NCBI GenBank assembly: GCA_020721225.1
Contig: DYNE01000013.1
Span: forward strand, 1 to 49,019
Reading direction: 5' to 3'
Source of the DNA: Pelodictyon luteolum
Lineage (GTDB): Bacteria > Bacteroidota > Chlorobiia > Chlorobiales > Chlorobiaceae
DNA: 49,019 bases
Part shown: positions 1-8,704 of the stretch, one piece after another
How positions within the stretch are numbered: position 1 is the first letter of the stretch
How the letters are laid out: each line of letters starts with the position of its first letter
Notes under the pieces: model-generated
The model's input: only the letters and a program-made list of their open reading frames with translations
Database searches by the model: none
Told to the model about the DNA's origin: nothing
Program-made: the position numbers and the translations under genes

Positions 1-77
1 GCTCACCGCTCACCGCTCACCGCTCACCGCTCACCGCTCACCGCTCACCGCTCACAGATCACAGATCACAGATCATG
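1..77. repeat. Heptamer tandem repeat (GCTCACC, then GATCACA)
   Basis: Seven perfect copies of GCTCACC (1-49) are followed in the same 7-bp phase by GCTCACA, GATCACA, GATCACA and GATCATG (50-77). The array is cut by the window edge, so its full length is unknown. It lies just upstream of the likely promoter of the first cobalamin riboswitch and encodes nothing recognisable. Confidence 0.95.
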
Positions 78-83
78 GATTTC

Positions 84-112
84 TTGCATTTGAGAAAAAT
101 ATTTGCTATCTA
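84..112 (+). promoter_or_regulatory. Possible promoter before riboswitch 1
   Basis: TTGCAT at 84-89 and TATCTA at 107-112 are 17 bp apart and lie in the short AT-rich stretch between the heptamer repeat and the riboswitch. Each hexamer matches the sigma-70 consensus at only three positions. The placement is reasonable, but the call is weak. Confidence 0.25.
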
Positions 113-137
113 ATTCCCTCGATGTTCTTTCTCGTCA

Positions 138-353
138 TAACAGGTGCCGGCTTGAAAGCCGGAGAATAGGGAAGTACGTGAGATTCGTACACTGTACCCG
201 CAACTGTACAACGGTAAACCGCCGATCAGAGCACATGACCTCATGTGCACGAAAAGCGGTCTTTTCAGGTCACTGCGCTGTTTTCCTCCCAAGAAAAGCG
301 CGGGAAGGTCTGAAAAGGATGTAAACCGTTAAAGTCAGGAGACCTGCCGGTTA
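138..353 (+). promoter_or_regulatory. Cobalamin riboswitch 1
   Basis: The leader carries the hallmarks of the cobalamin riboswitch aptamer: a GGTGCCGGC-type 5' stem (143-163) followed by AGGGAAG, a CTGTACCCGCAACTGTA element (about 193-209), a GTCACTGCG core (269-277) and the 3' B12 box AAGTCAGGAGACCTGCC (332-348). It precedes a BtuB-like receptor and the whole 33-kb corrinoid gene set, so adenosylcobalamin repression of that unit is expected. The boundaries are approximate. Confidence 0.93.
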
Positions 354-635
354 TGCTATTGCAATCTAATAATCAGACTACGGGTTTATAGTCTCAGGCA
401 ATACTGTACATGAAAAAAACAATGTATCCGGCGACATCCATATCCTGAGCGTTTCAGGTATTATTTTGATTTAACGGCTTGTTTCCGGTTGCTCTGCACG
501 TGCTTTTCCGCTGTTTACGATTCGTTCGCTTCGAATGGATGCCGTGTCCGTGTTTTTCTCTTCTGTGCGTTTCCTGCCCCAGGACAGACCTGTCAGTCAG
601 TTTGAAGTTTTATGAAACTGATAACAGGCGGACAA
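354..635 (+). other. Leader between riboswitch 1 and the receptor gene
   Basis: About 280 bases without a convincing gene. A short hairpin, CCTGA/TCAGG with a 5-nt loop (444-458), followed by a T-rich run (459-472) could be part of the expression platform, but the stem is weak. No other structure stands out. Confidence 0.4.
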
Positions 636-2522
636 ATGACAAAAAAAACAGTTGCCTTTCTTGCGGTTTGCATGGTATGCCAGAGCGCGTTGTACGCAGG
701 CGAACCCGTCGAACGCTTTTACACTACCGATGAGGTTGTGGTTACGAGCAGCCATTTTTCTGAAAAGGAAAAGGAGAGCGCGAGGTTTATAACTGTCGCA
801 GACAGCGAGAAGCTCAAAAAAACCAGCGCCACTAACGCCATCGAAGCACTTTCCCGAATCGGCGGTCTTGGGTACAAGTCCCTTGCTCCTCTCGGTATCA
901 ACAAACTCGGCATGAACAGCTCGGTCTACATCAGGGGGATGGCCGACGGCGAACTCATTCTTGTCAACGGCATGCCTGTCCAGCAGGCCGCTTCGAAAGG
1001 GTATGATCTCAGTTCCATTTCCATAGACCAGATCGAGAGAATCGAAGTGCTTAAAGGAGCCGCATCCACGCTCTATGGAGCCGATGCGATGTCGGGCGTG
1101 ATCAATATCGTTACCAAAAAACCTTCCGGCGAAACATCGGCAACCGCCTCGGTTGAATTCGGCAACGAATCGTGGATGAACCACGGCGTCAGCGTCAACC
1201 TGCCCGGCGCGACTATCGGTTTTCGTTACCAGCACATGGGCGAACTCGAGAATGTCGGCCGTCAGTTTACCAACAAGTACACCAATGCCCTTGACGAGAC
1301 CGACCGGTACATGTTCAATCTCAACCTGTCGCCGTTTGCCGACACCTATATCGATTATCAGTATTCCGGGTACGAAACGGGCTTTATCGATCGTTATGAT
1401 TCGGGACTGGTCGAACGGACGGATCAGCAGAGCGATTTTCATTTTCTCAATATTCGTTATGAAAACGATGTGTTCAAGGCAAAGCTGTACGGCGTTTACG
1501 ACAATCGCGTCCAGAGGGATTATGTCAATGGAGTATTCGAGACCGAAGTCGAGCGTCTGAATTACAATTACGGCGCCGAGACCGATTATCGTTTTCTTTT
1601 TTCCCGCGGGTTCGAGTTGAGCGTGGGAGCGGACTATGTTCACCGTTATGCCGAATATTCCAACATCTATGGGGAGAAGTCGCGCGATGATTATGGCGTA
1701 TTTTCGGAATTGAAAAAACGGTTTGGCGATGACGTCATACTGACGCTTGGCGGCAGGGAGCAGTTCATCGACAACGAAGCGGAAACGACCGATCATAACG
1801 TGTTTCTGCCGAGCGTTGGCCTTATGTGGAAAGCTTCGGACGATCTCAATCTGTTTGCCAATGCAGGCAAAGCATTTCAGGCGCCGAATTTCACACAGCT
1901 GTACTATGACAGCAAAACCATCAAAGGAAATCCCGACCTCAAACCGGAATCCGGCTGGAGTTACGAGACAGGGTTCAAGTGGAACTGCGATTGCGCTTCG
2001 GCAAGGTTCTCCGGATTCTGGATGACGTATGACGACAAGATCCAGATCGATCGCAAGACAAAGCCTTACCGCTATTTCAATGCCGGGGCGTATGAAACGA
2101 AAGGCATCGAATGGGAGCTCGGGCTGCACCCGTTTTATGGCGAAGCAGGGATTCTCGGCAGGGTTTCGCTGTCTGCCGCAGGATACTGGGCGGATCCTGT
2201 GTCGGAAGATATCTACGGAGAAAAGTACCAGCCGGGTCCGAAGTTCCAGAATACCTTCGGCATCACGTATGCCTCGATACCGTTCGGTCTCGACCTGAAA
2301 TGCCGGATACTTACCGGCCGCCAGGACAATCTGGACAATTATACCGCTTTCGATCTTTCCGGAAGGGTGAAAGCGGGTCCCGGCAATGTCACTGTCGCTG
2401 TTGAAAATCTGTTCGATACCGAAATCCAGACCTCCGGCAATCTGGTTGAAACGGCAAGCAGCCGTTACGTCTATTACGATCCGGGCCGTCTTCTCCGGGT
2501 CGGATACGCGGTTGCATTGTGA
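636..2522 (+). CDS. btuB: TonB-dependent outer-membrane receptor, BtuB-like
   Basis: A 628-residue outer-membrane receptor expected to bring corrinoids into the periplasm using TonB energy. An N-terminal signal peptide ends near LYAGEP, followed by a TonB box-like DEVVVTS. A plug domain carries the typical stretch IERIEVLKGAASTLYGADA and GVINIVTKK, and the remainder alternates in the manner of a beta-barrel. The ATG at 636 is preferred over 612 because AGGCGG sits just upstream of it. The gene follows a cobalamin riboswitch and heads a transport operon, which supports B12 or cobinamide as ligand. The protein ends in AVAL rather than the usual terminal aromatic residue. Exact ligand specificity cannot be read from sequence. 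Confidence 0.9.
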   Translation: MTKKTVAFLAVCMVCQSALYAGEPVERFYTTDEVVVTSSHFSEKEKESARFITVADSEKLKKTSATNAIEALSRIGGLGYKSLAPLGINKLGMNSSVYIRGMADGELILVNGMPVQQAASKGYDLSSISIDQIERIEVLKGAASTLYGADAMSGVINIVTKKPSGETSATASVEFGNESWMNHGVSVNLPGATIGFRYQHMGELENVGRQFTNKYTNALDETDRYMFNLNLSPFADTYIDYQYSGYETGFIDRYDSGLVERTDQQSDFHFLNIRYENDVFKAKLYGVYDNRVQRDYVNGVFETEVERLNYNYGAETDYRFLFSRGFELSVGADYVHRYAEYSNIYGEKSRDDYGVFSELKKRFGDDVILTLGGREQFIDNEAETTDHNVFLPSVGLMWKASDDLNLFANAGKAFQAPNFTQLYYDSKTIKGNPDLKPESGWSYETGFKWNCDCASARFSGFWMTYDDKIQIDRKTKPYRYFNAGAYETKGIEWELGLHPFYGEAGILGRVSLSAAGYWADPVSEDIYGEKYQPGPKFQNTFGITYASIPFGLDLKCRILTGRQDNLDNYTAFDLSGRVKAGPGNVTVAVENLFDTEIQTSGNLVETASSRYVYYDPGRLLRVGYAVAL

Positions 2523-2601
2523 ACGACCCTTTTTCTCCGTCAGAGCCTCCCGTCTGTGTGTGGGGCGGGGGGGCTGGCAAAACCTGTGAATGGAGATAAT
2601 C

Positions 2602-2904
2602 GTGAGCGACCATGACAAGAGAAGCAAACGTCGGCTGACTGTTCCCCGTGAGCAGATCGAATGGTATCCGGCGATCGATCCCGATCTGTGCAACAGTTGC
2701 AGTTCCTGTTTCGATTTTTGCCCGAAAGAGGTCTTCGCATCGGGGCCCCGGGAAGAGGGGCTGCGGCGTCGGCCGAAGATGACGGTCGCCGAGCCGTACC
2801 GGTGCATTGTGCTGTGTTCCGCCTGCGAAAGGATATGCGCCGCAGGGGCGATATCGTTTCCCCGGCGTGAGGCTTTCGAGCACCTTGTAGAATATCCCGA
2901 CTGA
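2602..2904 (+). CDS. Small 2[4Fe-4S] ferredoxin-like protein
   Basis: A 100-residue protein with two cysteine clusters. Numbered from the alternative ATG start, the first is C34-x2-C37-x2-C40-x3-C44-P and the second is C72-x3-C76-x2-C79-x3-C83, the pattern of a bacterial ferredoxin binding two iron-sulfur clusters. GTG at 2602 is chosen because GGAG lies at the right distance upstream; ATG at 2590 (104 residues) is possible but lacks a visible ribosome site. The N-terminus is basic and there is no signal peptide, so a cytoplasmic electron carrier is likely. It sits between the receptor and the ABC importer genes, which suggests a role in reducing imported corrinoid cobalt or feeding a pathway reductase. 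That role is inference. Confidence 0.85.
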   Translation: MSDHDKRSKRRLTVPREQIEWYPAIDPDLCNSCSSCFDFCPKEVFASGPREEGLRRRPKMTVAEPYRCIVLCSACERICAAGAISFPRREAFEHLVEYPD

Positions 2905-2931
2905 AAGAGAATGAAAAGAGATGAGGTACGT

Positions 2932-4170
2932 ATGTGTCGGAAGGGTAGTGCGATGACGCATCCAGGAGGAACGATTCCTTCCCGTAAAGGGTTTCGCCCG
3001 GCTCTGCTGCTTGCCGGACTGATCCTGCAGCTGCTGTTTTTTTCGGGGTGCACTGCCGTGCAGGAAGAGGGCTCCGGCCCGTCGCCATCCGGTTCCGCGC
3101 CGCATGCCGGGAGCGGTTTCATCCGGTATGCGAAAGGGTTTTCCCTGCAGCATCACGCCGGATTCATCACCCTGCACATCGATCCGGCTCCGGACGGGCG
3201 GAAGGACACGCTGCGCTATATCCTGCTTCCCTCCGGAGCTTTGGTTCCGAAGGGTTTCCATGGCTATGTTCCCGTCCGGACCCCGGTAAAAAGGATTGCG
3301 GTTTTTTCCACCACGCATATCGGTTTTATAGATATGCTCGGCAGGAGTGACGGCATTATCGGGGTTTCCCGTCCCGAGTTTGTCAACACCCCTGCGGTCA
3401 GATCCCGCATAAGGAGCGGAGCGATCAAAGCGATCGGCATGCCGTTCAGTCCCGATGTCGAGGTTCTGCTGAATCTGGACCCCGATCTGGTTATCGCGCC
3501 GGCGCTTCCCGCGGCCCGGAAGACCGATTATCAGGCGCTTGTCCGGGCGGGCATCCCGGTGCTCGTCGTTGCCGAATGGCTGGAGCCGTCGCCTCTCGGG
3601 CGCGCCGAGTGGATCAGGCTGTTCGGCGCTCTTTTCGGCAGGGAGGATGCGGCTCACGAAAAGTTCGACGCCATAGAGCGCTCCTACCGGAAACTCGCCG
3701 CCCTTACAGAGAACGTCAGGGAGAGGCCTGCGGTACTGACCGGCCTTCCGGTAAAGGATACCTGGTTCGTTCCTGCCGGCGGCAGTTACGTCGCGGCCCT
3801 GCTGCACGACGCCGGTGCGGTCTATCCATGGAGCGACAGGCCCGGTACGGGCAGCATAAGCCTGGATATCGAAGCGGTCTATCCCGTTGCGCTCGAGGCG
3901 CCCTACTGGTTGAACCCCGGAGCGGTCGAATCGATGGACGAACTGCTTGCCATGGATAGCCGATTCCAGGATATGCTTTCCGTAAAAACAGGCAGGGTCT
4001 ACAACAACAACCGCTGGATTAACGCAGCAGGAGGAAACGCCTACTGGGAGTACGGCGTTCTCAGGCCCGATCTGATTCTCCGTGATCTTATCTCCATCCT
4101 GCACCCCGGGTTGCTGCCGAAAAAGGGCGGCAAACCCGATTCCCTAACCTTTTACCGGGAGATCAGGTAG
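2932..4170 (+). CDS. Corrinoid-type ABC importer binding lipoprotein 1 (BtuF/FepB-like)
   Basis: A 412-residue lipoprotein: basic N-terminus, hydrophobic segment and lipobox FSGC, followed by a low-complexity linker and a periplasmic binding domain of the iron-siderophore/B12 family. The C-terminus has GRVYNNNRW, LRPDLILRDLISIL and HPGLLP, motifs shared with two other lipoproteins in this window (6357-7547 and 36581-37762), so the three are paralogues. Start 2932 has a good GAGG upstream; 2911 and 2953 are alternatives. It is 1 bp upstream of the permease gene and would deliver ligand to it. Ligand assumed to be a corrinoid from the riboswitch and neighbours. Confidence 0.85.
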   Translation: MCRKGSAMTHPGGTIPSRKGFRPALLLAGLILQLLFFSGCTAVQEEGSGPSPSGSAPHAGSGFIRYAKGFSLQHHAGFITLHIDPAPDGRKDTLRYILLPSGALVPKGFHGYVPVRTPVKRIAVFSTTHIGFIDMLGRSDGIIGVSRPEFVNTPAVRSRIRSGAIKAIGMPFSPDVEVLLNLDPDLVIAPALPAARKTDYQALVRAGIPVLVVAEWLEPSPLGRAEWIRLFGALFGREDAAHEKFDAIERSYRKLAALTENVRERPAVLTGLPVKDTWFVPAGGSYVAALLHDAGAVYPWSDRPGTGSISLDIEAVYPVALEAPYWLNPGAVESMDELLAMDSRFQDMLSVKTGRVYNNNRWINAAGGNAYWEYGVLRPDLILRDLISILHPGLLPKKGGKPDSLTFYREIR

Positions 4171-4171
4171 T

Positions 4172-5266
4172 ATGGCCGTCCGTATTTCCGGCGCGCAGGC
4201 TTCGGACGGGCATGCGTGGCCCCTTCTTTCTCCGAAAGCAGGCATGCTGTTCGTGCTCCTGCTTGCGCTTCTGCTGCTCTTTCTTCTCGATATCGTGCTG
4301 GGTTCGGTGCAGATACCGCTTGAAAGCGTTATCGGGATTCTGCTCGGCAGGGGCGCCGAACACCCCGCCTGGGAGAAAATCATTACGGCCATCCGCCTGC
4401 CGAAAGCCGCAACCGCGGTTATTGCCGGAGCAGCCCTTTCGGTGAGCGGCCTGCAGATGCAGACGCTTTTCCGCAATCCTCTGGCCGGCCCCTCGGTACT
4501 CGGCATATCGGCCGGCGCAAGCCTCGGGGTCGCCGTGGTGATGCTTGCTTCAGGCGGCGCGGCCAACGCGTTCGCCATCCGTCAGCTCGGCTTCGGAGGG
4601 AGCTGGCTTATCGTCATCGCGGCAACGCTCGGCGCGATGGCCGTGCTGCTGATCGTGCTCGGCATAGCCGTTCGGATCAGGGACAACGTCGTGCTGCTCA
4701 TCGTCGGCATCATGGTCGGCAATATCACGATTTCACTGATCAGCATCTGGCAGTATTTCAGCGAACCCGAGCAGATCCAGGACTATCTGATCTGGACCTT
4801 CGGCAGCCTTGGCGGAGTACTCGGGCCGCAGCTTGCCGTGCTCGGCGCCGTTGTCGCTCTGGGACTTCTTGTCTCCTTTTCCGCTTCGAAGTCGCTGAAC
4901 GTGCTTCTCCTCGGCGAAAATTACGCGCGCAGCCTCGGCATGAGTACGTTCTTCGTTCGGGTGTCGGTGATTGCCGCCACCAGCCTGCTTGCCGGAAGCG
5001 TCACGGGGTTCTGCGGCCCCATAGGGTTTATCGGCATCGCCGTGCCGCATCTGACCCGTTCGATGCTCGATACCTCCGACCATCGCTTTCTGATGCCCAG
5101 CTGCTGTCTGGTGGGAGGCATCCTGATGCTTGCCTGCGATATTGTCGCCCAGATGCCTGGAACCCAGACAACGCTGCCGATCAATGCCGTGACGGCCTTG
5201 ATCGGTTCTCCGGTCGTCATCTGGGTCATTATGAAACAAAGAAACCTCAAGTCCTCCTTTTCATGA
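4172..5266 (+). CDS. btuC: ABC importer permease, FecCD/BtuC family
   Basis: A 364-residue multi-spanning inner-membrane protein. Family hallmarks are RLPKAATAVIAGAALSVSG, QTLFRNPLAGPSVLGISAGA and the C-terminal GFCGPIGFIGIAVPH-type segment, all standard in BtuC, FecCD and FhuB permeases. The length fits the family with a short extra N-terminus before the first transmembrane helix. Its stop overlaps the ATPase start (ATGA), so the two are translationally coupled. With the two lipoproteins and the ATPase it completes a BtuCDF-type importer; the corrinoid substrate is inferred from context. Confidence 0.93.
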   Translation: MAVRISGAQASDGHAWPLLSPKAGMLFVLLLALLLLFLLDIVLGSVQIPLESVIGILLGRGAEHPAWEKIITAIRLPKAATAVIAGAALSVSGLQMQTLFRNPLAGPSVLGISAGASLGVAVVMLASGGAANAFAIRQLGFGGSWLIVIAATLGAMAVLLIVLGIAVRIRDNVVLLIVGIMVGNITISLISIWQYFSEPEQIQDYLIWTFGSLGGVLGPQLAVLGAVVALGLLVSFSASKSLNVLLLGENYARSLGMSTFFVRVSVIAATSLLAGSVTGFCGPIGFIGIAVPHLTRSMLDTSDHRFLMPSCCLVGGILMLACDIVAQMPGTQTTLPINAVTALIGSPVVIWVIMKQRNLKSSFS

Positions 5267-6360
5267 ACAACAGCATACTGCAGACCAGGGATCTGGCCAT
5301 CGGGTATCCCGCCGGAAAGAGGCTTGGGATGTCCGGAAACCGACGATCGGGCAACAGGTCGAAGATCGTCGCGGAAGGCATGTCCCTCGAGCTGCGTGAA
5401 GGCGAGCTGGTATGCCTGCTCGGCCCGAACGGATCGGGCAAGTCAACGCTCATGAGAACGCTTGCCGGCGTGCAGAAACCGCTCGGCGGGGAGGTGCTGC
5501 TTTCGGGAACGCGACTCGAGCGTCTTTCGGCAAGAGATGGCGCCCGGCTGCTCAGCCTGGTGCTGACCGACAAGGTGCTGACCGGCAATCTTTCGGTCTA
5601 TGCGCTTGTTGCGCTTGGCCGCTATCCCTATACGGGGTGGGCGGGGAACCTCTCGCCCCGGGACGAAGCGGTGGTCCGCCATGCCATTGAAACAACCGGA
5701 ACCAGGATGTTCGCGCACCGGCATCTCGGCGATCTGAGCGACGGGGAGCGCCAGAAGGTGATGATCGCCCGTGCAATCGCCCAGGATACGCCGGTCATCA
5801 TGCTCGACGAACCCACCGCGCATCTCGACCTTCCCAACCGGCTCGAGATCGTCAGGCTTCTGAAAATGCTGGCCCGCGAGCAGAAAAAAGCCATCGTGCT
5901 CTCGACGCACGAACTCGACATGGCCCTGCAGACTGCCGACAGGATCTGGCTGATGCGGCCCGTCGATGCCCCTCACGGAGAGCGGAAGTCATCGATAGTT
6001 TCCGGCATTCCCGAATCACTCGTGCTCGACGGTCAGCTGGAGCAGGCGTTCAGGCGAAAGGGGTTCGAGTTCGATCTCCACTCCGGATCGTTCCGCTTCC
6101 GCCACGATGCAGAACGGACGATCGGCCTTGTCGGCGATGGCGTGCGGGCATACTGGACCCGGAGAGCACTCGAGCGGATCGGCTGCAGGGTGGTGCCGGG
6201 AACGGCAGTCCCGCAGCATGTCGTGGTGGCCGGCGAGAACGGAACCGGGCACTGGCAGTTCTTTGATGGCAGCACCCGCAATCCCCACAAACTTCAGGCT
6301 CTTTCCGACGTGCTGACGGCTGTCGGCGTGAGTGCATCGTCAGGGGAGGTTGTCCGGTGA
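5263..6360 (+). CDS. btuD: ABC importer ATPase, BtuD/FecE family, with C-terminal extension
   Basis: A 365-residue ATPase powering the adjacent permease. Walker A is GPNGSGKST (54-62), the signature is LSDGE (158-162) instead of canonical LSGGQ, Walker B is VIMLDEP (178-184) and the switch His is H216. The ATPase core ends near residue 235, so roughly 110-130 extra residues remain; they contain GLVGDGVRAYWTRRALERIG and VVVAGENGTGHW and resemble nothing I recognise. An inserted basic stretch (about 19-34) precedes the first strand's continuation. It overlaps the permease by 4 nt and the next lipoprotein by 4 nt. The extension may be a regulatory domain (inference). Confidence 0.92.
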   Translation: MNNSILQTRDLAIGYPAGKRLGMSGNRRSGNRSKIVAEGMSLELREGELVCLLGPNGSGKSTLMRTLAGVQKPLGGEVLLSGTRLERLSARDGARLLSLVLTDKVLTGNLSVYALVALGRYPYTGWAGNLSPRDEAVVRHAIETTGTRMFAHRHLGDLSDGERQKVMIARAIAQDTPVIMLDEPTAHLDLPNRLEIVRLLKMLAREQKKAIVLSTHELDMALQTADRIWLMRPVDAPHGERKSSIVSGIPESLVLDGQLEQAFRRKGFEFDLHSGSFRFRHDAERTIGLVGDGVRAYWTRRALERIGCRVVPGTAVPQHVVVAGENGTGHWQFFDGSTRNPHKLQALSDVLTAVGVSASSGEVVR

Positions 6361-7547
6361 ATACGTTCGGGTTTCGTTATCCGGGAAGGAGCGGAAGCAT
6401 CCTGCTCCTCATTCTGCTTCTGCTTGCCGCCTGTACGCCTGCAGGCCGACAGACCGGCAGCAGGCAGCAGGCTGATCGGGAGGCGGGCGAGGTGCGCTAT
6501 GCAAGGCTGTTCACCATCGCAAGGGAGAACGGCTGTACCCGGATCACGGTCGCCGCTGCGGATTCCGCCAGCCGGCAGGATCCCTTCACCTATCTGCTCG
6601 TGCCTGAAGGAAAGCCTGTTCCCGAAGACGCGGGCGAAGCGATGGTGGTCAGAATCCCTCTGAAAAAGGTTACCTGTGAAAACGGCTTTCAGGTGTCGCT
6701 GCTCCAGATGCTCGGTCGATCCGCCGCTCTTGCCGGCGTGTCGGGAAAGCAGCGGGTCGGTCAGGACGACGTGCATCGAAAGATCGACAGCGGGGAGCTT
6801 GCCGTGACCGGATTCATGAGGGGAATGAACATGGAGCGCCTGCTGAAGACCGCACCCGACATGGTGTTCGTCAACACGACCGGAGTCGCCTCGGACGTGC
6901 CCGGAAAACTGCGCTCCTGCGGATTGACTCCCGGCATGTTTTCGGCCTCTCTCGAAGAGCATCCGCTCGGAGCGTTCGAGTGGATCCGGTTCATGGGAGC
7001 GTTTTTCGACCGGGACAGCCTTGCCGATGCGCTTTTCAGTGAACGGGAGCGGGCCTATCTGGACGTGCAGGCCAGGGTGGCGGACGTGAAGCGACGTCCT
7101 TCGGTCATTGCCGGATACAGCAGAAAGGGAGCATGGTCGACCATGGGCTCTTCGCGATGGTTTGCGACCATGCTCGACCATGCAGGAGCGGACTACCTCT
7201 TCAAAGGCAAGCCATTCGAGCGGGGCCATCTCATCGGTCAGGAAGCGGGGCTCAGCGCGGGCATGTCGGCCGATTTCTGGGTGAATACGCATTTCAGGGC
7301 TGTCTCCATCGACGATCTGACAGGCGAAGACTCCCGATACGGGCTGTTCCGGAGCGTCCGCGAACGCAGGGTGTACAACAACAACGGCAGTTGCTTCGCA
7401 AATGGCAGAAGCCGGTTCTGGGATACGGGTATGACCGAACCCCATCTCATTCTGGCCGATCTTGTCAGCATTTTTCACCCGGAACTGATGCCGGGTCACA
7501 AACTGAAGTATTACAGGCGGCTCGATCGGAAGCCGTTGAACCAATGA
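6357..7547 (+). CDS. Corrinoid-type ABC importer binding lipoprotein 2
   Basis: A 396-residue lipoprotein with lipobox LAAC near residue 26 and a BtuF/FepB-like binding domain. Shared paralogue motifs include RRVYNNNGSCF, EPHLILADLVSIF and HPELMPGHKLKYYRRL at the C-terminus. It is closer to lipoprotein 3 (36581-37762) than to lipoprotein 1, judging by the HPxLxPGHxxKYYRR ending. It overlaps the ATPase by 4 nt upstream and cbiZ by 4 nt downstream. Two binding proteins for one permease suggest different ligands, for example cobalamin versus cobinamide; that is inference. Confidence 0.85.
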   Translation: MNTFGFRYPGRSGSILLLILLLLAACTPAGRQTGSRQQADREAGEVRYARLFTIARENGCTRITVAAADSASRQDPFTYLLVPEGKPVPEDAGEAMVVRIPLKKVTCENGFQVSLLQMLGRSAALAGVSGKQRVGQDDVHRKIDSGELAVTGFMRGMNMERLLKTAPDMVFVNTTGVASDVPGKLRSCGLTPGMFSASLEEHPLGAFEWIRFMGAFFDRDSLADALFSERERAYLDVQARVADVKRRPSVIAGYSRKGAWSTMGSSRWFATMLDHAGADYLFKGKPFERGHLIGQEAGLSAGMSADFWVNTHFRAVSIDDLTGEDSRYGLFRSVRERRVYNNNGSCFANGRSRFWDTGMTEPHLILADLVSIFHPELMPGHKLKYYRRLDRKPLNQ

Positions 7548-8704
7548 ACCGGGATGAACCTATGCAGTTGGGAACCTATGGCGGAGCGGAAGTCCACCGC
7601 ACCGGGAAAATGCTCATCGTGCGCTTTAACGAACCGCACCGGGTCATCTCGACCAGCAGGGTTTACGGCGGGATGCATGACGATCTGCAGTGCATCTTCA
7701 ACCACCAGTCGTGCGAACCGGCAGGACACCATCGCAAGGAGCTGAAAGCCATTGTTTCCGACCCCCTGCGCTACCAGACGGAACTGTGCGAGCAATACGG
7801 GCTTCCGGGGCTGACCGCATCGCTCGGCACTGCAGCGAACATGCACTACGCGGCAATAGAGACGGCCAGGTTCCGGAATCTGGCCGTGACGGCAATCTGC
7901 ACCGGAGGTGTCGAAGGCAACGCAGGCCGCGCAGGCGATCCCGCCTCGGTGTGGGAGGGGGAGGCCGGATTCGAGCCGCTGGCCGCCTCCGGAGATGAGC
8001 CTCCGGGCACCATCAACACCATGCTGCTCATCAACAGGGAGCTTGCACCCGGAGCGATGGTTCGGAGCATCATGACCGCCACGGAAGCAAAGTGTACGGT
8101 TCTGCAGGAACTCGCGGTGTCATCGCGTTACTCGGACGGTCTGGCGACGGGAACCGGAACGGACCAGATCGCCGTTGCCTGTTCCCTCGGCGGCGGCTCG
8201 CCGCTGACGAGCGCAGGCAAGCATTCGAAGCTGGGGGAACTGATCGGGCGGGCGGTATCGCGAGCTATCGGCAAAACACTGGCTCTGCAGAACTCCCTGA
8301 CCCCTGAAAACCAGCGGTCGATCTCCGGGCATATCCGCCGTTTCGGCGCGGACCGGACGGGGATGACGGAGGGCGTTGCCCGAAGACTTCCCGAAGAGGC
8401 CGCCGAACTGATCCGAAAAAATCCGCTCGCTCTCGACCGCGATCCCCTGGCGACAGGAGCGGCCTGTGCTCTGGTGCATGTCCGGGACAAGCTCGCATGG
8501 GGAATTCTCCCCCAATCGTGCATGCGCGAGCTTTTCGTCATGCACGGAGCCCTGCTGGCCTCGGCGGTTTCCCGAAAAAGCGGGGAGTACGCCGGTTATG
8601 CCGCCCGGCTTGAACATGAGCAGGCGGGTATGGACAACCATGTTTTTCTTGAATTCATCTACGCAGCCTGCGCGCTGGGATACCGCGAAAAATGGAACAA
8701 CTGA
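7544..8704 (+). CDS. cbiZ: Adenosylcobinamide amidohydrolase CbiZ
   Basis: CbiZ cleaves the aminopropanol side chain of adenosylcobinamide to give adenosylcobyric acid, allowing salvage of imported incomplete corrinoids. Family motifs visible are TAICTGGVEGNAGRAGDP, GTINTMLLIN and the stretch from TEAKCTVLQEL to GTGTDQIAVAC. At 386 residues it is longer than the compact archaeal enzymes; the extra part is mainly C-terminal. The start at 7544 overlaps the lipoprotein stop (ATGA), whereas a much longer in-frame extension upstream merely shadows the lipoprotein gene. Placement directly after an importer fits salvage. Confidence 0.9.
   Translation: MNRDEPMQLGTYGGAEVHRTGKMLIVRFNEPHRVISTSRVYGGMHDDLQCIFNHQSCEPAGHHRKELKAIVSDPLRYQTELCEQYGLPGLTASLGTAANMHYAAIETARFRNLAVTAICTGGVEGNAGRAGDPASVWEGEAGFEPLAASGDEPPGTINTMLLINRELAPGAMVRSIMTATEAKCTVLQELAVSSRYSDGLATGTGTDQIAVACSLGGGSPLTSAGKHSKLGELIGRAVSRAIGKTLALQNSLTPENQRSISGHIRRFGADRTGMTEGVARRLPEEAAELIRKNPLALDRDPLATGAACALVHVRDKLAWGILPQSCMRELFVMHGALLASAVSRKSGEYAGYAARLEHEQAGMDNHVFLEFIYAACALGYREKWNN

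Noticed and set aside
103-324. 73-aa frame inside riboswitch 1
   Set aside because: It runs through the aptamer core and has no ribosome site or protein-like composition.
597-3122. 841-aa minus-strand open frame
   Set aside because: Shadow of the BtuB-like receptor, ferredoxin and lipoprotein genes, a common effect of GC-rich codon use.
7133-7543. Upstream extension of the cbiZ frame
   Set aside because: Overlaps the lipoprotein gene in another frame; CbiZ homology begins only after 7544.
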